Shown: positions 43,259-51,292 of the stretch, one piece after another
Numbering within the stretch: the first letter of the stretch is position 1
Layout of the letters: the number at the start of each line of letters is the position of its first letter
NCBI GenBank assembly: GCA_002423205.1
Contig: DIUZ01000024.1
Location: forward strand, 117,834 to 181,833
Length of the DNA stretch: 64,000 nt
Reading direction: 5' to 3'
Origin: Micavibrio sp. UBA6145
Lineage (GTDB): Bacteria > Pseudomonadota > Alphaproteobacteria > Micavibrionales > UBA1664
The notes under the pieces: generated by a model
The model's input: the letters and a program-made list of their open reading frames with translations, nothing else
Told to the model about the DNA's origin: nothing
Database searches by the model: none
Made by a program: the position numbers and the translations under genes

Positions 43259-43291
43259 AAAAAACCGCCTGAGAGATCAGGCGGTTTTTTT
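43259..43291. terminator. Bidirectional terminator EF-hand gene / lepA
   Basis: CCGCCTGA, GAGA loop, TCAGGCGG with an A tract before and a seven-T tract after. The T tract touches the lepA stop codon, so it serves both convergent genes. Confidence 0.92.
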
Positions 43292-45095
43292 ATTTATCAT
43301 CGCCCATACGCAACGCTTCGATGAAGGCGGATTGGGGGATGTCGACGCTGCCGTATTGCTGCATCTTTTTCTTGCCCTCTTTTTGCTTCTCGAGGAGTTT
43401 TTTCTTACGGCTGATGTCGCCGCCGTAGCATTTCGCCAGAACGTCTTTCTTGAGCGCGCTGATATCTTCGCGGGCGATGATCTTGCCGCCGATGGTGGCC
43501 TGGATCGCGACCTTGATCAGCTGGCGCGGGATCAGGTCTTTGAGGCGTTCGCACAACTGGCGGCCGCGGCGTTCGGCCTGTTCGCGGTGCACGATCATGG
43601 CAAGGGCGTCGACCGGTTCCTGGTTGACCATGATGTCCATTTTCACCAGATCGTCTTCGCGGAAACCGTCGAGGGCGTAGTCAAACGACGCATAACCGCG
43701 GCTGATGGATTTGAGGCGGTCGTAGAAGTCGAAGACGACTTCGTTGAGCGGCAGGCGGTAAATCACCATCGCGCGGTTGCCGGCATAGGTCAGCTCGATC
43801 TGCTGGCCGCGGCGTTCCTGGCAGAGTTGCAGGATACCGCCGAGATATTCGTCCGGCACAAGGATGGTGGCCTTGATCAGCGGTTCGTGGATTTCCTTGA
43901 TGCGCGAGACGTCGGGCATGTCGGCAGGATTATACAGTTCAATGATCTCGCCGTTATTCATATGGATTTTATAAACAACGCTGGGCGCGGTCGGGATCAG
44001 TTCAAGATTGAATTCGCGGTTGAGGCGTTCCTGAATGATTTCCATGTGCAAAAGGCCAAGAAAGCCGCAGCGGAAGCCAAGCCCAAGAGCTTGTGATGCT
44101 TCGGGTTCGTAATGCAGGGAGGCGTCGTTGAGCGCGAGTTTGCCCAAGGAATCGCGTAAGTGTTCGAAGTTGGACGCGTCCGCCGGGAAGAGGGAGCAGA
44201 ACACCATCGGGATGGACGGTTTGAAACCGGGCAGGGCCACCGCCGCATGATTGCGTTCATCGGTCAGCGTATCGCCGACCTTGGTGTCGGAGATGGTCTT
44301 GATCGCGGCGGTGATGAAGCCCATTTCGCCGGGGCGCAGTTCGTCGACCATGACGTGTTTGGGCGTGAAGATACCCACGCGTTCCACGTCCTTGACCGAA
44401 CCGGTGTTCATGAAGCGGATTTTCATGCCTTTTTTGAGCACGCCGTCGAATACACGCACGAGAATGACGACGCCCAGATACGCGTCGTACCAGCTGTCGA
44501 CCAGCAGGGCCTTGAGCGGGGCGTTTTCGTCGCCCTTGGGCGCGGGCAGGTGGTTGACGATGCCTTCGAGCAGCAGGTCGATATTGATGCCGGATTTGCC
44601 GGAGACGGCAACCGCGTTGGTCGTGTCGAGACCGATCACATCCTCGATCTGTTTCTTGGCACCCTCAACATCCGACGCGGGCAGGTCGATCTTGTTGATG
44701 ACGGGCAGGATTTCAAGATTGTTGTCGAGGGCCATGTAGACGTTGGCCAGGGTCTGCGCCTCAACACCTTGGGTGGAGTCTACGACGAGCAGCGCGCCTT
44801 CGCACGAGGCGAGGGAGCGGGAGACTTCGTAGCTGAAGTCGACGTGGCCCGGCGTGTCCATCAGGTTGAGCTGGTATGTCTCCCCGTCCTTGGCTTTATA
44901 GTTCAGGCGGACGGTCTGGGCCTTGATGGTGATGCCGCGTTCTTTTTCGATGTCCATGTTGTCGAGGACCTGTTCGGTCATCTCGCGCAGTTCAAGACCA
45001 CCGCAGGATTGAATCAGGCGGTCGGCCAGGGTCGATTTTCCATGGTCGATATGGGCGATGATCGAGAAGTTACGGATCTTGGACTGGGGTACCAT
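43290..45095 (-). CDS. lepA: Elongation factor 4
   Basis: Ribosome back-translocating GTPase (601 residues). G1 AHIDHGKSTLADRL, G3 DTPGHVDF, G4 NKIDLP, then the LepA C-terminal domain with GFREDDLVKMDI and the positively charged end (DISRKKKLLEKQKEGKKKMQ). The start MVPQSKIRNFS at 45095 has AAGG six bases upstream; a further six codons are open but not supported. Confidence 0.97.
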   Translation of the reverse strand: MVPQSKIRNFSIIAHIDHGKSTLADRLIQSCGGLELREMTEQVLDNMDIEKERGITIKAQTVRLNYKAKDGETYQLNLMDTPGHVDFSYEVSRSLASCEGALLVVDSTQGVEAQTLANVYMALDNNLEILPVINKIDLPASDVEGAKKQIEDVIGLDTTNAVAVSGKSGINIDLLLEGIVNHLPAPKGDENAPLKALLVDSWYDAYLGVVILVRVFDGVLKKGMKIRFMNTGSVKDVERVGIFTPKHVMVDELRPGEMGFITAAIKTISDTKVGDTLTDERNHAAVALPGFKPSIPMVFCSLFPADASNFEHLRDSLGKLALNDASLHYEPEASQALGLGFRCGFLGLLHMEIIQERLNREFNLELIPTAPSVVYKIHMNNGEIIELYNPADMPDVSRIKEIHEPLIKATILVPDEYLGGILQLCQERRGQQIELTYAGNRAMVIYRLPLNEVVFDFYDRLKSISRGYASFDYALDGFREDDLVKMDIMVNQEPVDALAMIVHREQAERRGRQLCERLKDLIPRQLIKVAIQATIGGKIIAREDISALKKDVLAKCYGGDISRKKKLLEKQKEGKKKMQQYGSVDIPQSAFIEALRMGDDK

Positions 45096-45117
45096 TTTTG
45101 CCTTGAATATCAAATGA

Positions 45118-45150
45118 AAACGCTGCGAGCGTTGTAGGGCTTCGCAGCGT
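45118..45150 (-). terminator. Hairpin between the 71-residue gene and lepA
   Basis: Perfect 11-bp arms AAACGCTGCGA / TCGCAGCGTTT around an 11-base loop, followed on the minus strand by a weak T-containing tail (TTTTCATTTG). Likely terminator of the small-protein operon. Confidence 0.7.
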
Positions 45151-45173
45151 TTAATTCAAGGATTAACCGGGGG

Positions 45174-45389
45174 TTACATAGCCGGTGCGGCTGGCTGGAC
45201 GGGCTTGGTCTGCTGCTTGGCCTCGGGCTCGGCCGGGCCGGTATTCTGCTTATCGCGCTTTGGGCCGCCGAAGGCGGCAGAAATATCCTGTAGAAGCGTG
45301 TCCACGATACCGCCGTTGGCACTCATGGCCTGTAAGCCTTTGCCTGCGCCACTCATGGCCTGCGATGCTAAGTTCGTAAATTTGGACAT
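45174..45389 (-). CDS. Small protein, 71 residues, second gene of cassette B
   Basis: Strong ribosome binding site GGGGAGAAAAAC before the ATG. Residues 1-42 form a small Ala/Gly/Ser-rich amphipathic region (FTNLASQAMSGAGKGLQAMS, then IVDTLLQDISAAFGG); the rest is a Gln/Pro/Lys-rich tail. No signal peptide. It lies 12 bp after the 113-residue gene under the same CtrA-type promoter. Function unknown. Confidence 0.65.
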   Translation of the reverse strand: MSKFTNLASQAMSGAGKGLQAMSANGGIVDTLLQDISAAFGGPKRDKQNTGPAEPEAKQQTKPVQPAAPAM

Positions 45390-45401
45390 GTTTTTCTCCC
45401 C

Positions 45402-45743
45402 TTAGGCGGCGTGGATGATAAGCGGCAGGTCCATGCCGTTTTCAACGTCTTTTGTGGCCGGATTCAACTGGATAATCGAAATAATATGGGCGTTGTGAAA
45501 ATAGGCGCTCAGCTTGCGGTCGACGGGGATGCCGAAATTGCGGGTATCGCCGTCTTCCATGATGAAATCGAGCTTGCTGGTACGGGTGTCGTATTCAATC
45601 CAGGACAGGGTCTTGGAGAAGGGTTTGTCATGAAAGACGCAGACATCAGCGTTTTCGCTGACAAAGCAGTCCAGCTTCATGTCCATGTCCGCGTAGTTCG
45701 CGCGGGCACCGCCGATGGGTGCGTTTAGAAATGGTGAATTCAT
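45402..45743 (-). CDS. Unknown FHD-PF family protein, 113 residues (cassette B)
   Basis: Paralogue of the 115-residue protein at 46405-46752. Aligned features: VCVFHDKPFSKTLSWIEYD, KLDFIMEDGDTRNFGIPVD, then AYFHNAHIISIIQLNPATK. Predicted mostly beta. No signal or membrane segment and no motif of a known enzyme; I do not recognise the family. A perfect CtrA box lies 52 bp upstream, and a 71-residue partner gene follows 12 bp downstream. Confidence 0.7.
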   Translation of the reverse strand: MNSPFLNAPIGGARANYADMDMKLDCFVSENADVCVFHDKPFSKTLSWIEYDTRTSKLDFIMEDGDTRNFGIPVDRKLSAYFHNAHIISIIQLNPATKDVENGMDLPLIIHAA

Positions 45744-45794
45744 AACCCTGTACCCCGTTATTTCTTTTTATGGCCTTATTTGACCATATAAAGG

Positions 45795-45809
45795 TTAAAG
45801 GGTGCTTAA
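45795..45809 (-). promoter_or_regulatory. CtrA box before cassette B
   Basis: TTAA-N7-TTAA, perfect. On the minus strand 12 bases follow and then CAAATA as a weak -10. The box ends 52 bp before the ATG of the 113-residue gene. Confidence 0.7.
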
Positions 45810-45877
45810 GATTATGGTAATTATTGGTGGATAAGTGACACACAAAAGCTGACGTGCGGCTATCGAGTCACAGACGA

Positions 45878-45904
45878 ACGCCGCGCTTTTGGCACGGCGT
45901 TCTT
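45878..45904. other. Hairpin after the glycine-zipper gene
   Basis: Perfect eight-bp stem GAACGCCG / CGGCGTTC with an 11-base loop, 25 bp beyond the stop of the minus-strand gene. The T-rich sequence is on the plus-strand side, so termination of the minus-strand operon is plausible but not certain. Confidence 0.45.
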
Positions 45905-45929
45905 CCCTGTCTTTTTTTATGCTTATCTT

Positions 45930-46397
45930 TTACATCGCGAGTGACTGGCCGCGCTGCGCCGGTGCATTTGGTGTACTGGCGACATTATCGTTGTTGGCGG
46001 CTTCGGACGATCCGGGTTGGGAGAGGCCAAGTTTTTGCATGAAGTTGCCAGCCATATCTTTCGCCGCATTGCCTTCATTGCTGAAATCGCTGGCACCAAA
46101 CGAGGCGGCACCACCCGCCACGGCGCCGGTGATACTGCCGGAGGTGATACCACCAGCGGCGGCACCGGCCAAGCTCTGGAGTATTTTGCCACCACCAAAA
46201 CTTTTAACCGCGCTTGCGGCGAGGAAGCCTGCACCTGCGCCCATGACGGCATCACCTGCCATGCTGTCCTGATTGAATGCGCCGTAGGTAATACCGGCAA
46301 TCGCCGCGCCGCCTTTTACCATGTCCATGGTATCGACGCCGCTTTCTGATTTTTTGTCACCACCGGTGAGAATGTCCATAGGACTCGGTTTGCTCAT
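45930..46397 (-). CDS. Glycine-zipper protein, 155 residues (cassette A)
   Basis: Second gene of cassette A, 7 bp after the 115-residue gene, with GAGGC before the ATG. Hydrophilic N-terminus (MSKPSPMDILTGGDKKSESG), then residues ~30-105 are a Gly/Ala-rich hydrophobic region with repeated GxxxG spacing (GDAVMGAGAGFLAASAVKSF, then LAGAAAGGITSGSITGAVAG), and a polar tail with SSEAANNDN. Such glycine zippers insert into or pack at membranes. There is no classical signal peptide. Function unknown. Confidence 0.65.
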   Translation of the reverse strand: MSKPSPMDILTGGDKKSESGVDTMDMVKGGAAIAGITYGAFNQDSMAGDAVMGAGAGFLAASAVKSFGGGKILQSLAGAAAGGITSGSITGAVAGGAASFGASDFSNEGNAAKDMAGNFMQKLGLSQPGSSEAANNDNVASTPNAPAQRGQSLAM

Positions 46398-46404
46398 GTG
46401 TGCC

Positions 46405-46752
46405 TCATGCAGTTTGAAGGTTGAGGGCTACGACGCGGACATCGCCCACGGTGCCGGTGGATTTATCCAACTGAATTAAATGAATATGCGTGGCGTTGGC
46501 GAAATGCGGCTTGAGCGTCGCATTCACCGCGATCCCGAAATTGCAGATGCTGCCGTCTTCGCGGATGAATTCAACGCGCCCTGTCGCGTAGGTGAATTCG
46601 ACCCATTCGATCGTGTACGGAAAGGGGCGGTCATGAAAGGCGCAGACGCGGCCATCGGGATTGACGAAGAAGTCGATGACCATCGAGCGTTCATCCACCA
46701 GGGTGAGGGCGTAGGTGTCCGCGGTCAGCGATGTTTGTGTTGCCAGTTCCAA
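46405..46752 (-). CDS. Unknown FHD-PF family protein, 115 residues (cassette A)
   Basis: Paralogue of the 113-residue protein of cassette B. Shared core: VCAFHDRPFPYTIEWVEF, RVEFIREDGSICNFGI, then PHFANATHIHLIQLDKSTG. The N-terminus is different (ATQTSLTADTYALTLVDE). The start is TTG with GGGGA upstream; no in-frame ATG is available. A perfect CtrA box ends 56 bp before the start codon. No recognisable domain. Confidence 0.7.
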   Translation of the reverse strand: MELATQTSLTADTYALTLVDERSMVIDFFVNPDGRVCAFHDRPFPYTIEWVEFTYATGRVEFIREDGSICNFGIAVNATLKPHFANATHIHLIQLDKSTGTVGDVRVVALNLQTA

Positions 46753-46807
46753 TCGATCCCCAAGTGCAATTAATAAAATCTTATGTAAAATTAAAGCATC
46801 GGTAAGA

Positions 46808-46822
46808 TTAATGAAGTCTTAA
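46808..46822 (-). promoter_or_regulatory. CtrA box before cassette A
   Basis: TTAA-N7-TTAA, perfect, followed on the minus strand after 12 bases by TTTAAT as -10. The sequence TTAAGACTTCATTAA differs by one base from the box before the 50-residue gene. Confidence 0.75.
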
Positions 46823-46871
46823 TTTTGAGAGCATTTTTAGAAAAATTGTCCGGGATTGATGTTTCAGACAC

Positions 46872-46899
46872 AAAAAACGGCCCCGAAGGGCCGTTTTTT
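46872..46899. terminator. Terminator of the 50-residue gene
   Basis: AAAAAACGGCCC, CGAA loop, GGGCCGTTTTTT: perfect and bidirectional in composition, 20 bp after the stop of the minus-strand 50-residue gene. Confidence 0.92.
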
Positions 46900-46919
46900 A
46901 GTATCGCTACAAATTTTGA

Positions 46920-47072
46920 TCAGCCGAGCTTGGCGTCCGCTGAAACCCGGAAAGAACGAGAGGGCGTCGCCGTCTCAGGCGCAAGGAAGTGGTTTGCGGC
47001 CTTTTCAAATATGAATTGCAGGGCAGCACCCGCGGCGAGTTTGGCTCCTGCGGCGATAATCGGTGCGACCAT
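46920..47072 (-). CDS. Small protein, 50 residues, CtrA-type promoter
   Basis: A short gene with all expected signals: a perfect CtrA box with TTTAAT -10 (47108-47140), AAGGAGA seven bases before the ATG, and a strong terminator after the stop. The product starts MVAPIIAAGAKLAAGAALQF, one amphipathic or membrane-associated helix, and ends in a polar tail SRSFRVSADAKLG. Not recognised. It is the first of three CtrA-box transcription units next to each other. Confidence 0.75.
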   Translation of the reverse strand: MVAPIIAAGAKLAAGAALQFIFEKAANHFLAPETATPSRSFRVSADAKLG

Positions 47073-47125
47073 GGCGTTCTCCTTCAGCAATACGGGTTGG
47101 TAAGCCCATTAAACGGCTGAAGGGT

Positions 47126-47140
47126 TTAATAAAGTCTTAA
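47126..47140 (-). promoter_or_regulatory. CtrA box before the 50-residue gene
   Basis: TTAA-GACTTTA-TTAA on the minus strand, perfect, then 12 bases and TTTAAT (47108-47113) as -10. It ends 54 bp before the ATG. Confidence 0.75.
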
Positions 47141-47181
47141 TGTCTAAAATGACGTGTGTTGCAGGCCCTCAAACGCCGGGC

Positions 47182-47276
47182 GCGTGCACATGCACGCTTA
47201 GGCTTCGCGCGGGTTAGCCGCGCGGGGTCGCAGTCGCGACCCATGAGACATTTTTTAATGTCTAAAATGTCTCATG
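47182..47276. repeat. Four consecutive perfect hairpins downstream of purH
   Basis: Arms: GCGTGCA/TGCACGC (47182-47197), CGCGCGG/CCGCGCG (47206-47224), GGGTCGC/GCGACCC (47225-47242), and CATGAGACATTTT/AAAATGTCTCATG (47242-47276). The last one spans the purH stop codon and can serve as its terminator. The others are GC-rich, adjoining stems without loops longer than 5 bases. Confidence 0.75.
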
Positions 47277-48859
47277 CCGGTGAAGACCATGGCGAGGTTC
47301 TTTTCATCGGCGGCCTTGATGACATCTTCGTCGCGTACTGAACCGCCCGGCTGGATGATGGCGGTGGCACCGGCTTCGGCAGCGGCCAGAAGACCGTCAG
47401 CGAAGGGGAAGAACGCATCGGACGCTACGACAGAGCCCACGGCCAGCGATTGCGCCAGGCCTTCGGCTTTTGCGGCTTCGCCTGATTTCCATGCAGCGAT
47501 GCGCGAGGAATCGACACGCGACATTTGCCCGGCCCCGATACCGACAGTGGCCAGGTCTTTTGCGTAGACGATGGCGTTTGATTTGACGTGCTTGGCAACG
47601 CGGAAGGCGAAAATCATGTCTTCCAGTTCGCGGTCGGTGGGCGCGCGTTTGGTCACGACCTTGATATCTTCGCGCGTGATGCGCCCGTTATCGAGATCCT
47701 GGAGCAGATAGCCACCGGCAATCGGGCGGATGGTGCGGCGTGCGTCAGCCGGGTCGGCCATGCCGCCGGTGATGAGCAGGCGCAGATTCTTTTTAGCAGC
47801 GACGATTTTGACCGCTTCGTCGTCGACGTCGGGCGCGATGATGACCTCGGTGAACACCTTGACGATTTCTTCGGCGGTGGCGGCGTCCAGTTTGCGGTTC
47901 AGCGCAACGATACCGCCGAAGGCGGAGACGGGGTCACAGCGCAGTGCGTTTTTGTATGCGTCGTATAACGTTTTTGCCGTTGCGACGCCGCAGGGATTGG
48001 CGTGCTTGATGATGGCCACGGCGGGTGCGTCGAATTCGGATACGAGTTCGAAGGCGGCGTCGGTGTCGTTGAAATTGTTGTAGCTGAGTTCCTTGCCCTG
48101 CAATTGTTTGGCAAGCGCAATGCCCGGGCGTTTGGTGCCGTCCAGATAAAGCGCAGCTTTCTGGTGCGGGTTTTCGCCGTAGCGCAATTCCTGGCCCAGT
48201 TTTGCGGATGCGACCAGCGTCTGCGGCCATGTGGCACCCAGCTGGTTGCCGAACCATGCGCTGATGGCGCCGTCGTATGCGGCGGTGACGGCATAGGCCT
48301 TGGCCGCGTATTCGCGGCGCGTGGGGTAGGAGATTTTGCCGTCGTGGCGGTCCAGTTCGGCGATCAGGTCAGCGTAATCGGACGGGTTGGTGACGATGGT
48401 GACGAAGTCGTGGTTCTTGGCGGCGGAACGGATCATCGACGGGCCGCCGATGTCGATGTTCTCGACGCAAAGCGCGAAATCGCCGCCCTTGGCGACAGTT
48501 TCAGCGAACGGATACAGGTTCACGACAACGATATCGATAGGACCGATATTGTGATCTTTCATCGATTGCGTGTGGTCGGCGATATCGCGGCGGCCAAGCA
48601 GGCCGCCATGAACGACGGGATGCAAAGTTTTGACGCGGCCATCCATCATTTCAGGGAAATGGGTGATTTCAGAAATGTCCTTTACGGGCAGGCCCGCATC
48701 TTTGATGGCCTTGTGTGTGCCCCCGGTTGAGACAAGCTCGATGCCGTGACGGTGAAGGGCTTGTGCCAGTTCGATAAGGCCCGATTTATCGGACACGGAA
48801 AGAAGGGCGCGGACCGGTTTTACCGGTTCATGAAAGGACGGGAAAGATTTGCTGACCAT
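47255..48859 (-). CDS. purH: AICAR transformylase / IMP cyclohydrolase
   Basis: Bifunctional enzyme (534 residues) for the last two steps to IMP. N-terminal MGS-like IMP cyclohydrolase domain (ALLSVSDKSGLIELAQAL, ELVSTGGTHKAI, KTLHPVVHGGLLGRRD) and C-terminal formyltransferase domain (RYGENPHQKAALY, KHANPCGVATAKT, DAFFPFADGL). The last residues GMRHFRH are encoded within the inverted repeat that follows. It uses 10-formyl-THF made via folD. Confidence 0.96.
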   Translation of the reverse strand: MVSKSFPSFHEPVKPVRALLSVSDKSGLIELAQALHRHGIELVSTGGTHKAIKDAGLPVKDISEITHFPEMMDGRVKTLHPVVHGGLLGRRDIADHTQSMKDHNIGPIDIVVVNLYPFAETVAKGGDFALCVENIDIGGPSMIRSAAKNHDFVTIVTNPSDYADLIAELDRHDGKISYPTRREYAAKAYAVTAAYDGAISAWFGNQLGATWPQTLVASAKLGQELRYGENPHQKAALYLDGTKRPGIALAKQLQGKELSYNNFNDTDAAFELVSEFDAPAVAIIKHANPCGVATAKTLYDAYKNALRCDPVSAFGGIVALNRKLDAATAEEIVKVFTEVIIAPDVDDEAVKIVAAKKNLRLLITGGMADPADARRTIRPIAGGYLLQDLDNGRITREDIKVVTKRAPTDRELEDMIFAFRVAKHVKSNAIVYAKDLATVGIGAGQMSRVDSSRIAAWKSGEAAKAEGLAQSLAVGSVVASDAFFPFADGLLAAAEAGATAIIQPGGSVRDEDVIKAADEKNLAMVFTGMRHFRH

Positions 48860-48909
48860 GGGCCATCACATACGACGATGCGCGGCCCGTGACAAGGGTG
48901 GTTATGGTA

Positions 48910-49719
48910 TCAGGCAGGGATATAAACGCCGCGTTCGCCTTCGAGGGGCTTAAACGCCTGGGTAATGCCCAGAACCGTCTCGGCCCCGCCCATCAGCAGA
49001 TAGCCGTGCTTGTGGACGCGTTTGGCCATTTTTTCAAGGATTTTGCCCTTGGTCTGCTGGTCGAAATAGATGAGCACGTTGCGGCAGAAAATAACGTCGA
49101 ACGTGCCGAACTGTTCCATCGGGTCGAGCAGGTTGAACTGCCTGAACTGGACCATGTTTTTAATATCGTCCTTGATGGTCCATGTTTCGCCGGTCTGGGT
49201 GAAGTATTTGACCAGCATCATGATCGGCATGCCGCGCTGGACTTCGAACTGGCTGTATTTACCGGCCTTGGCCTGGTCCAGTATTTCGCGGGACAGGTCG
49301 GTTGCGATGATTTCAAATTTCACACCCGCCCATTTCAGCGCGTTTTCCTTCATCATGATGCCAAGCGTGTATGGTTCCTGACCGCTTGAGCATGCGGCGG
49401 ACCAGATGCGGATGGTGCAATTGGGCCCCTTGGCCTTGATGATGCCCGGCACGATCACGTCGCGGAATTTGTCGAACGGTTTCTGATCACGGAAGAACAT
49501 CGTTTCGTTCGTCGTCATCGCGTCGACGATGTCGTCGACCAATGCGGTGGGCGGATTGCTGCGCATTTTCATGGTCAGAAGATCCATGTTGGCGATGCCG
49601 TGTTTTTTGATGACGGGGGCGAGGCGCGATTCCAGCAGATACGCCTTATCAATCGTGATGACGTATCCCGATTTGGCGTAGAGCATGTTTTTGTAAACGT
49701 CGAAGTCCTGCGGTTTCAT
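48910..49719 (-). CDS. cheR: Chemotaxis protein methyltransferase CheR
   Basis: S-adenosylmethionine-dependent methyltransferase (269 residues) that methylates receptor glutamates. N-terminal helical domain, then MTTNETMFFRDQKPFDKF, the SAM-binding IRIWSAACSSGQEPYTL, and IFCRNVLIYFD. The start MKPQDFDVYKNML at 49719 follows the cheB stop by 2 bases. No C-terminal pentapeptide tether on this protein. Confidence 0.96.
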   Translation of the reverse strand: MKPQDFDVYKNMLYAKSGYVITIDKAYLLESRLAPVIKKHGIANMDLLTMKMRSNPPTALVDDIVDAMTTNETMFFRDQKPFDKFRDVIVPGIIKAKGPNCTIRIWSAACSSGQEPYTLGIMMKENALKWAGVKFEIIATDLSREILDQAKAGKYSQFEVQRGMPIMMLVKYFTQTGETWTIKDDIKNMVQFRQFNLLDPMEQFGTFDVIFCRNVLIYFDQQTKGKILEKMAKRVHKHGYLLMGGAETVLGITQAFKPLEGERGVYIPA

Positions 49720-49721
49720 GA

Positions 49722-50858
49722 TTACAGAACCTTCTTGGCGATTGCGACGCCGATGTCTTTGATGGGCAGCACGCCTGAACACAGGCCTGCCATGGCGACC
49801 GCGCCGGGCATGCCCCAGACGACGCTGGTTGCCTGATCCTGAGCGTAAATGTAACCGCCGGCATCGACCACAGCTTTGGAGCCGTGCATACCATCGGACC
49901 CCATACCTGTGAGGATGACGGTCAGGATATCGCGGCCATAAAACGGGATCAGGGACCGCAGCATGGGGTCGACTGCGGGTTTGCAGAAATTTTCCTGCGG
50001 GCCGTCGTCGAGGGCGAGGACCAGTTGGCCTGCCTCATTCTTTTTCACGATCATGTGCACGCCGCCACGGGCGAGATGGGCGCGGCCGGGGAGCAGGGGC
50101 ATGCCTTCCGCCGCCTCAACACAGGTGACGCCGGTTTGCTGGGTAATGTGTTGCGCCAGCAGCGCCGTAAACGTGGGGGGCATATGCTGGGTGATGACGA
50201 CGGGGATGTCCTTGATGCCTTTGAGGGCCTTGAAAAATTCGAACAATGCCTGCGGGCCGCCGGTGGACGACCCGACCGCCAGAATACGTGGACGCCACAT
50301 GGCAAGTGGTGCCTGACGTAACGTGAATTGCGCGCCGGTACCCGGCATGACAAAGCCGCCCTTGGTTGTTTCGGCGGAGGCCCTGGCGACAGATGGTTTG
50401 ACGGCAACCGGTTCTTCCGTGCGCGTGGCGGCGGGGCGGTGTTTGCCGAAAGACCGGATCAATTGCAGCACGCGGGTATGAAAGTCGGCGGAGTTGTTGA
50501 TTTCGGATGTCGATGTGGGTTTAGGGATGTAATCGACCGCGCCGATTTCCATCGCCTTCATGGATATTTCGGCATTCTGTTGTGTCAGAGTGGAGCACAT
50601 GACCACCTTGGCGTCAGGGTGGCGTTTCAGCAGTTGGGTGAGGGCGGTGATGCCGTCCATCACGGGCATTTCAATGTCGAGAATGACGACATCAGGTTTG
50701 TGTTCTTCGTATTGTCGCAATGCCACTTCGCCGTTCTGGGCGGATGCGACGACCCTGATGTGTGGGTCGGATTCCACGATCCGCGTGATCATGCCGCGAA
50801 TGACGGCAGAGTCATCGACGACAAGCACTTTTGTTTGGAAATCACCGGAAGCGGACAT
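49722..50858 (-). CDS. cheB: Protein-glutamate methylesterase/deamidase CheB
   Basis: Response-regulator methylesterase (378 residues). The receiver domain has KVLVVDDSAVIR and the phospho-acceptor in VVILDIEMPVMDG. A long linker (~residues 135-185) precedes the esterase domain with the catalytic Ser in VGSSTGGPQAL, His in TQHMPPTFTALLA and Asp in GMGSDGMHG. Operon order cheA-cheW-cheY-cheB-cheR. Confidence 0.96.
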   Translation of the reverse strand: MSASGDFQTKVLVVDDSAVIRGMITRIVESDPHIRVVASAQNGEVALRQYEEHKPDVVILDIEMPVMDGITALTQLLKRHPDAKVVMCSTLTQQNAEISMKAMEIGAVDYIPKPTSTSEINNSADFHTRVLQLIRSFGKHRPAATRTEEPVAVKPSVARASAETTKGGFVMPGTGAQFTLRQAPLAMWRPRILAVGSSTGGPQALFEFFKALKGIKDIPVVITQHMPPTFTALLAQHITQQTGVTCVEAAEGMPLLPGRAHLARGGVHMIVKKNEAGQLVLALDDGPQENFCKPAVDPMLRSLIPFYGRDILTVILTGMGSDGMHGSKAVVDAGGYIYAQDQATSVVWGMPGAVAMAGLCSGVLPIKDIGVAIAKKVL

Positions 50859-50885
50859 AAGGACTTACTGGAAAGTGGCGGCTGG

Positions 50886-51251
50886 TCAGAGCAGGCCGAT
50901 TTGCGAGAATTTGGTGGCAACGATTTCGCCGTCGAATGGCTTCATGATGTATTCGTTGGCACCGGCCATCAACGCGCGCTGGATAAACGCCATGTCGTTT
51001 TCAGTGGTGCAGAACACAACCTTGGGGGCGTCGCCGCCGGGCATGGCGCGGAGTTTTTCGAGAAATTCGATGCCGGACATGTTAGGCATGTTCCAGTCCA
51101 GCAGGATGGAATCCGGCATGGCTTTCTGGCAGGCCTCATACGCCTTTACGCCGTCCTCGGCTTCATCGCATGAAAAGCCCAGATCCTCGATGATGCGGCG
51201 CGCGACTTTGCGCACAACGCGGCTATCGTCTACGACCAGACAGGATTTCAT
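50886..51251 (-). CDS. cheY: Chemotaxis response regulator CheY
   Basis: Single receiver domain (121 residues) with KSCLVVDDSRVVRK, the phospho-acceptor in SILLDWNMPNMSG, the switch Thr in FCTTEND and Lys in IMKPFDGE. It is the motor-binding output of the pathway. A CtrA-type promoter of its own lies directly upstream, overlapping the end of cheW, so it can be transcribed apart from cheA-cheW. Confidence 0.93.
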   Translation of the reverse strand: MKSCLVVDDSRVVRKVARRIIEDLGFSCDEAEDGVKAYEACQKAMPDSILLDWNMPNMSGIEFLEKLRAMPGGDAPKVVFCTTENDMAFIQRALMAGANEYIMKPFDGEIVATKFSQIGLL

Positions 51252-51292
51252 AATAAATTCCTTTGGTTAGCCGTCAAAGCGGCATTGGCAAT

